Origin: Firmicutes bacterium UBA3738
GTDB taxonomy: Bacteria; Bacillota; Clostridia; Peptostreptococcales; Anaerovoracaceae
DNA length: 18,229 nt
Assembly (NCBI GenBank): GCA_002372505.1
Contig: DFGY01000041.1
Location: 658-18,886, forward strand
Direction: 5' to 3'
Below, one piece after another: positions 14,598-18,229 of the stretch (its first letter is position 1; each line of letters begins with the position of its first letter). The notes under the pieces were generated by a model, which did not search any database, was not told the DNA's origin, and saw nothing but the letters and a program-made list of their open reading frames with translations. The position numbers and the translations under genes are program-made.

Positions 14598-15344
14598 GTG
14601 AAACCGGTATTTGAATATTCAAGAGGAATGCGTGAGAAGGAACTGCACTATTGTCCAGGTTGCACTCACGGCATCGCACATAGACTTATAATGGAAGTTC
14701 TCGATGAGAAAGGTCAGCTGGGAGACGCTATCGGCGTTGCTCCTGTAGGATGCTCAATCGTATCACACCAGTACATGAACGTTGATATGCTCGAGTCACC
14801 CCACGGCAGAGCTCCCGCTGTTGCTTCAGGAATCAAGAGAGTTCACCCGAATTCACCTGTATTCACATATCAGGGCGACGGTGACCTGGCTTCCATCGGA
14901 ACAAGTGAAATTATCCACGCTGCAGAACGTGGTGAAAAGTTCACAACAGTATTTATCAACAACGCAATCTACGGTATGACAGGCGGTCAGATGGCTCCGA
15001 CAACACTTATCGGACAGACAGCTACAACTGCTCCGGAAGGAAGAACAGTTGCACAGGCCGGATACCCGATGAGAATGTGCGAAATCATCTCACAGATGGA
15101 TGCTGCAGTATACGTTGAGCGTGTAACAGTTACATCCCCCGGAGATGTTAGAAAAGCTAAGAAGGCTCTTGAAAGAGCATTCGAAGTACAGGAAAAGAAA
15201 CTCGGATTCTCATTCGTAGAGATTCTGTCAACATGCCCGACAAACTGGGGACTTCCTCCGGTAAAAGCTATCGAATGGCTGAGAGAGAACATGATGGAAT
15301 ACTATCCGGTAAAACAGTTCAAGTGTCCAGAGGAGGTAAAGTAA
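14598..15344 (+). CDS. vorA: 2-oxoacid:ferredoxin oxidoreductase, beta (TPP) subunit
   Basis: A 248-residue subunit that binds the diphosphate of thiamine diphosphate. The signature G93-D-G-D96 with N121-N122 ('FINNAIYGMTGGQ') is the Mg/TPP-binding motif. An N-terminal 'YCPGCTHGIAHRL' and 'GVAPVGCS' are typical of this subunit. It starts at GTG directly after the alpha stop codon, with GGAGGTGA inside the end of alpha, so translation is coupled. The 'MAPTTLIGQTATTAPEGR' region is shared by Vor and Kor beta subunits and does not settle the substrate. The gamma gene follows one base after its stop. Confidence 0.93.
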   Translation: MKPVFEYSRGMREKELHYCPGCTHGIAHRLIMEVLDEKGQLGDAIGVAPVGCSIVSHQYMNVDMLESPHGRAPAVASGIKRVHPNSPVFTYQGDGDLASIGTSEIIHAAERGEKFTTVFINNAIYGMTGGQMAPTTLIGQTATTAPEGRTVAQAGYPMRMCEIISQMDAAVYVERVTVTSPGDVRKAKKALERAFEVQEKKLGFSFVEILSTCPTNWGLPPVKAIEWLRENMMEYYPVKQFKCPEEVK

Positions 15345-15345
15345 G

Positions 15346-15891
15346 ATGGCAGGAAAAAGAATCTTTATTGCCGGATTCGGCGGACAGGGCGTACTGCTCA
15401 TAGGACAGATGCTGTCATACGCAGCAATGTTCGAAGATAAAGAAGTATCATGGATGCCTTCATACGGCCCGGAAATGCGTGGAGGTACAGCTAACTGTAC
15501 AGTTAACATTTCCGATCAGCCAATCGCATCACCACTGGTAACAAAGTGCGACGTACTCATCGCCATGAACGGTCCTTCACTGGACAAGTTCGAAGGCATG
15601 CTCGAGCCGGGTGGCGATCTGTTCATCAACAGCTCAATCATCTCACAGAAGGCTACAAGAGACGATGTAAACGTTCACTATGTTGACTGCCAGCACCTGG
15701 CTGAGGTTGAAGTCGGCAACGGCAAGACTCAGAACATGGTAATGCTCGGTGCTATTATCAACGCAACAAAGGTTGTTAACATCGACACAATGCAGAAGGT
15801 ATTTGAAAAAGTATTCACAGGCAAGAAGGCTGCCCTCATTCCGAAGAACATGGAAGCTCTGAATGTTTGGAAGCCCAGCATGGATGCTTAA
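15346..15891 (+). CDS. vorC: 2-oxoacid:ferredoxin oxidoreductase, gamma subunit
   Basis: A 181-residue subunit of the POR/KOR gamma family (Pfam POR). It opens with 'IFIAGFGGQGVLLIGQML', the family's glycine-rich signature, followed by 'WMPSYGPEMRGGTANC', typical of KorC/VorC proteins. It helps bind CoA in the complex. AGGAGG lies upstream of the ATG, and the gene starts one base after the beta stop. Its end is 11 nt before the P-loop ATPase gene, so the five genes form one operon. Confidence 0.93.
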   Translation: MAGKRIFIAGFGGQGVLLIGQMLSYAAMFEDKEVSWMPSYGPEMRGGTANCTVNISDQPIASPLVTKCDVLIAMNGPSLDKFEGMLEPGGDLFINSSIISQKATRDDVNVHYVDCQHLAEVEVGNGKTQNMVMLGAIINATKVVNIDTMQKVFEKVFTGKKAALIPKNMEALNVWKPSMDA

Positions 15892-15902
15892 GTAATTAAG
15901 AA

Positions 15903-16604
15903 ATGGAAACGAAGCTGATGAAGCGTATAACAATTATTACAGGTCACTATGGCAGTGGCAAAACAGAAGTGTCCGTCAACCTGGCCATGGACCGTAAAAA
16001 AGAATACGATAAGGTAGCGATACTCGATCTCGATATCATGAACCCGTACTTCAGAAGCAGAGAACGTCAGAAGATGATGGAAGACCTCGGAATAATGGTT
16101 CAGTTCAATTCCTTTGGATTCGACATTACCGAGGATCTTCCCGCACTTTCTGCGGCTCTCAAGACTCCGCTGGAGAATAAAGAGTATCAGGCGATAGTCG
16201 ATGTTGGCGGAGACAATGACGGCGCAAGAGTACTGAATCAGTTCCGCAAGTATTTTCTTGACGGTGACTCGGAAATGCTTTTTGTTGCCAACAGAAACAG
16301 ACCTGAGACTCCCGATGTAGCGGGTTGTATGGGTCACATAAATGCTATTCAGGCCGAAACAGGTCTGAAAATGGATGGGATAATTAACAATACTCACCTG
16401 CTTTCTGAATCAACGGCCGAAGATATTATCAGAGGCTATAAAATGTGTAAGGATCTTTCCAAAGAAAGCGGTCTTCCCATTAAGTTCACAACCTGCAGAG
16501 AGGATCTCCTAGATGACCTTAAAGCAGCGAACGAAAAGGAAGGAATAGATGACATGGTTATCTATCCGATAAAATTGTATATGAGACCATCATGGCTAGG
16601 ATGA
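15903..16604 (+). CDS. P-loop ATPase of the CobB/MinD-like group, role unknown
   Basis: A 233-residue protein with a P-loop GHYGSGKT (residues 14-21) close to the N-terminus, 'VAILDLDIMNPYFRSRE' as a switch-like segment, and 'AIVDVGGDNDGARVL' as the Walker B region. It belongs to the SIMIBI class of ATPases (MinD, NifH, cobyrinic acid synthase type). No substrate domain (such as the CobB glutamine amidotransferase) follows. It is the fifth gene of the oxidoreductase operon. Similar ATPases can act as metallocofactor carriers or assembly factors, so a part in building or regulating the complex is possible, but this is inference. The start is uncertain: ATG 15903 and ATG 15921 both lack a strong ribosome site. 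Confidence 0.82.
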   Translation: METKLMKRITIITGHYGSGKTEVSVNLAMDRKKEYDKVAILDLDIMNPYFRSRERQKMMEDLGIMVQFNSFGFDITEDLPALSAALKTPLENKEYQAIVDVGGDNDGARVLNQFRKYFLDGDSEMLFVANRNRPETPDVAGCMGHINAIQAETGLKMDGIINNTHLLSESTAEDIIRGYKMCKDLSKESGLPIKFTTCREDLLDDLKAANEKEGIDDMVIYPIKLYMRPSWLG

Positions 16605-16609
16605 TGGTC
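16585..16609 (+). terminator. Hairpin at the end of the oxidoreductase operon
   Basis: GACCATCAT and ATGATGGTC form a perfect 9-bp stem with a 7-nt loop, overlapping the stop codon of the ATPase gene. No U-run follows (ATTATCATA), so it is a weak terminator or an mRNA-stabilising 3' hairpin, and readthrough into the aminotransferase gene is possible. Confidence 0.45.
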
Positions 16610-16616
16610 ATTATCA

Positions 16617-16622
16617 TATAAT
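16617..16622 (+). promoter_or_regulatory. Possible -10 box of the aminotransferase gene
   Basis: A perfect TATAAT lies 46 nt before the start codon, right after the hairpin. No recognisable -35 hexamer occurs 16-18 nt upstream. A 12-bp palindrome CAAAGATCTTTG (16635-16646) follows. Transcription from the upstream operon is the alternative. Confidence 0.35.
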
Positions 16623-16668
16623 TATTAACTCACACAAAGATCTTTGTTTATTGTAAGGAGGCAAAATT

Positions 16669-17847
16669 ATGAAATTTGCAAGTCGTATGGACAACATGTC
16701 CGCATCTGAAATCAGAGAACTACTTAAGAGTGCCAGCGATCCGCAGATCATTAAATTCTCAGGCGGTTTCCCTGCAGCAGAGTTATTCCCTGTAGATGAG
16801 ATGAAGCAGGCAGCAATGAAAGTTTTCGACGAAATGGGAGAAACGGCTCTTCAGTATTCATCAACAGATGGTTATCTGCCCCTCAGAGAACAGATTGCAA
16901 AACGTATGTCTGAAAAAGAACAGATCGAGACAGATGCAGACCACATTCTTATGACATCCGGATCACAGATGGGTCTCGACTTCTCCGCAAGAGTATTCTT
17001 AGACGAAGGCGACGTAGTTCTGCTTGAAGCTCCATCATATCTGGGTGCTATCAACGCTTTCAAGACATGCCAGCCGAAATTCGTATCCATCCCGACAGAT
17101 GATGAAGGTATGATTATAGACGAACTTAAGAAGGCTATTGCAGAAAACGATAACATTAAATTCTGCTATGTTATCCCAACATTCCAGAACCCGACAGGTA
17201 AAGTATGGAGCCTGGAAAGACGTAAGCAGTTCATGGAAGTTATGACAGAGGCTGAAATTCCTGTAGTTGAAGACAACCCGTACGGTGAACTCAGATTTGA
17301 AGGCGAATCTCTTCCTGCTCTTAAATCTCTGGATACAAAGGGCCTTGTTATTTATCTTGGCACACTGTCCAAGATACTGGCACCTGGATACAGACTGGGC
17401 TGGGTATGTGCAAGCGACGAGATTCTTGAAAAGTACAACGTAATGGAACAGGCAGGTGCACTTCAGGCTTCAACAATAGGTCAGATGGAATGCGCTAAGT
17501 ACATGGAAATGTTCAGCCTGGACGAGCACCTGGAGAAGATTCTCCCTGCATATGACAGCAGAAGAAAGTGCATGATCGATGCTATGGAAGAGTATCTGCC
17601 GGAAGGATGCAAATTCACACGTTCAGAAGGTGGTCTGTTCACATGGATCGAAGCTCCTGAGCATGTAGACATGAAGGCTCTCCAGCCGGAATGCATCAAG
17701 AGAGGCGTTGCATACGTACCTGGTGCTCCGTTCTTCCCCAATGGCGGCGGTCTGAACACAGCAAGACTGAACTACTCAGCTGAGCCTGAAGATAGAATCA
17801 AAGAAGGTATCAAGATCATCGGCGATGCTATCAAGGAAGTACTGTAA
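16669..17847 (+). CDS. PLP-dependent aminotransferase (class I, 2-aminoadipate/aromatic type)
   Basis: A 392-residue cytoplasmic fold-type I aminotransferase. Seen are 'IKFSGGFPAAELFP' (N-terminal substrate loop), 'LMTSGSQMGLDF' (PLP phosphate and ring contacts), 'PTFQNPTGKVWS', 'EDNPYGELRF', Schiff-base lysine K235 in 'GTLSKILAPGYRLGW', and a C-terminal 'ARLNYS' with the conserved carboxylate-binding Arg. The family includes the LysN/2-aminoadipate, aromatic and branched-chain transaminases related to the MocR catalytic domain; there is no N-terminal GntR domain here. AAGGAGG precedes the ATG. Lying right after the oxidoreductase operon and sharing its codon bias, it probably supplies the 2-oxoacid. 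The exact amino acid cannot be read from sequence. Confidence 0.92.
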   Translation: MKFASRMDNMSASEIRELLKSASDPQIIKFSGGFPAAELFPVDEMKQAAMKVFDEMGETALQYSSTDGYLPLREQIAKRMSEKEQIETDADHILMTSGSQMGLDFSARVFLDEGDVVLLEAPSYLGAINAFKTCQPKFVSIPTDDEGMIIDELKKAIAENDNIKFCYVIPTFQNPTGKVWSLERRKQFMEVMTEAEIPVVEDNPYGELRFEGESLPALKSLDTKGLVIYLGTLSKILAPGYRLGWVCASDEILEKYNVMEQAGALQASTIGQMECAKYMEMFSLDEHLEKILPAYDSRRKCMIDAMEEYLPEGCKFTRSEGGLFTWIEAPEHVDMKALQPECIKRGVAYVPGAPFFPNGGGLNTARLNYSAEPEDRIKEGIKIIGDAIKEVL

Positions 17848-17871
17848 TTAGGAGTACATAAATATGCTATA

Positions 17872-17889
17872 AAGTAACATATGTTACTT
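17872..17889. repeat. 18-bp perfect palindrome containing TAACATATGTTA
   Basis: AAGTAACATATGTTACTT lies between the aminotransferase stop and its terminator. Its 12-bp core is identical to the palindrome at 13237-13248 in the leader of the oxidoreductase operon. It may be a protein-binding site or part of the 3' RNA structure. Confidence 0.4.
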
Positions 17890-17899
17890 AGCTTACAAG

Positions 17900-17926
17900 G
17901 CGGGACCCTCGGGTTCCGCTTTTTTT
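17900..17926 (+). terminator. Intrinsic terminator after the aminotransferase gene
   Basis: GCGGGACCC and GGGTTCCGC pair over nine positions (one G-T wobble) with a very tight loop and run into seven T residues. It lies about 50 nt after the stop codon and closes the fermentation gene block. Confidence 0.93.
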
Positions 17927-17942
17927 ATGACATAGCTGAAGC

Positions 17943-17980
17943 GTTTCACGGGGACAGGCTTTTTGTTTCACCTGTCCCCG
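17943..17980. repeat. REP-like palindrome joined to the tandem repeats
   Basis: CGGGGACAGG (17949-17958) pairs with CCTGTCCCCG (17971-17980) across a 12-nt loop. A direct repeat GTTTCAC (17943, 17965) lies in it. The GGGGAC core and a GTTTCAC/GTGAAA arm recall the elements near the start of the window, so it is probably a related dispersed repeat. There is no U-run, so it is not a plain terminator. Confidence 0.55.
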
Positions 17981-18229
17981 CGCCTGAGCAGCATCAATTC
18001 CAACATTCCTCCAGCCACGGCAAAAATGTTGGAAATAAAGCCTGCAAATCCACTTCGTCCCCGCGCCTGAGCAGCATCAATTCCAACATTCCCCCAGCCA
18101 CGGCAAAAATGTTGGAAATAAAGCCTGCAAATCCACTTCGTCCCCGCTCCTGAGCAACATCAATTCCAACATTTCTCCAGCTACAGCGAAAATGTTGGAA
18201 TTTAAGCCTGCAAATCCGCCTCGTCCCCG
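17981..18229. repeat. 83-bp tandem repeat, three units, open at the window edge
   Basis: Three head-to-tail units at 17981-18063, 18064-18146 and 18147-18229, each exactly 83 bp. Units 1 and 2 differ at one base; unit 3 differs from them at about eleven. Each begins with CCTGAGCA, contains the inverted repeat TTCCAACATT / AATGTTGGAA around a 17-nt centre, and ends in CGTCCCCG, the same ending as the REP-like element just before. The array probably continues to the right. I see no gene in 17848-18229; the array, palindrome and terminator fill the stretch. Confidence 0.93.

Noticed and set aside
17981..18229. CRISPR array
   Set aside because: The units are contiguous 83-bp repeats without unique spacers; differences are scattered substitutions.
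17981..18229. Coding sequence in the tandem repeats on either strand
   Set aside because: Because 83 is not a multiple of three the frame changes each unit. A minus-strand frame has a hydrophobic stretch but soon ends in a stop, and there is no start with a ribosome site.

Overview
The window looks like chromosomal DNA of an anaerobic, amino-acid-fermenting Clostridia-type Firmicute. The reasons are AGGAGG-type ribosome sites, a T-box riboswitch, oxygen-sensitive 2-oxoacid:ferredoxin oxidoreductase genes, acyl-CoA:acetate-type CoA-transferases and AGA/ACA/TCA-rich codon use in the probably highly expressed genes. A family such as Anaerovoracaceae would fit, but that is a guess; there is no rRNA or other lineage marker.

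Layout. 1-1305: a tyrosine-phosphatase-like gene (+) converging on msrB (-). 1338-1583: a tRNA-Pro(CGG) gene (-) between two related REP-like inverted repeats that also look like terminators. 1579-4404 (-): a three-gene ABC importer (ATPase, permease, lipoprotein) of the trpXYZ kind. It is preceded by a complete T-box leader (about 4445-4734) whose specifier reads UGG and whose acceptor-binding bulge carries C, both pointing to tRNA-Trp. 5033-6361: a monocistronic CoA-transferase with a good promoter and terminator. 6477-6659: the decayed C-terminus of an OFA-type MFS transporter. 6683-10183: an EamA permease, an intact OFA-type MFS transporter and a second CoA-transferase, the last two overlapping. 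10199-12971 (-): a GNAT protein, a PLP-dependent decarboxylase and a divergently oriented XRE-type regulator. 13289-16604 (+): a four-subunit 2-oxoacid:ferredoxin oxidoreductase operon (delta, alpha, beta, gamma) ending in a P-loop ATPase. 16669-17847: a PLP aminotransferase with a strong terminator. 17943-18229: a REP-like palindrome and three 83-bp tandem repeats running off the edge.

How it may work together (inference): amino acids, including tryptophan brought in by the T-box-controlled importer, are transaminated to 2-oxoacids. The oxidoreductase converts these to acyl-CoA, CO2 and reduced ferredoxin. The CoA-transferases then move CoA to acetate or another acid, conserving the thioester, while the EamA and MFS carriers exchange substrates and acids. 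The XRE protein probably links these steps. A palindrome GTTTC-N7-GAAAC occurs twice in the region between the XRE gene and the oxidoreductase operon. A near copy sits upstream of the first CoA-transferase. In both target promoters the palindrome ends exactly 9 nt before the -35 hexamer, the usual position of an activator site. This shared promoter architecture, with an unstudied XRE protein and an unassigned P-loop ATPase, is the best candidate here for something undescribed.
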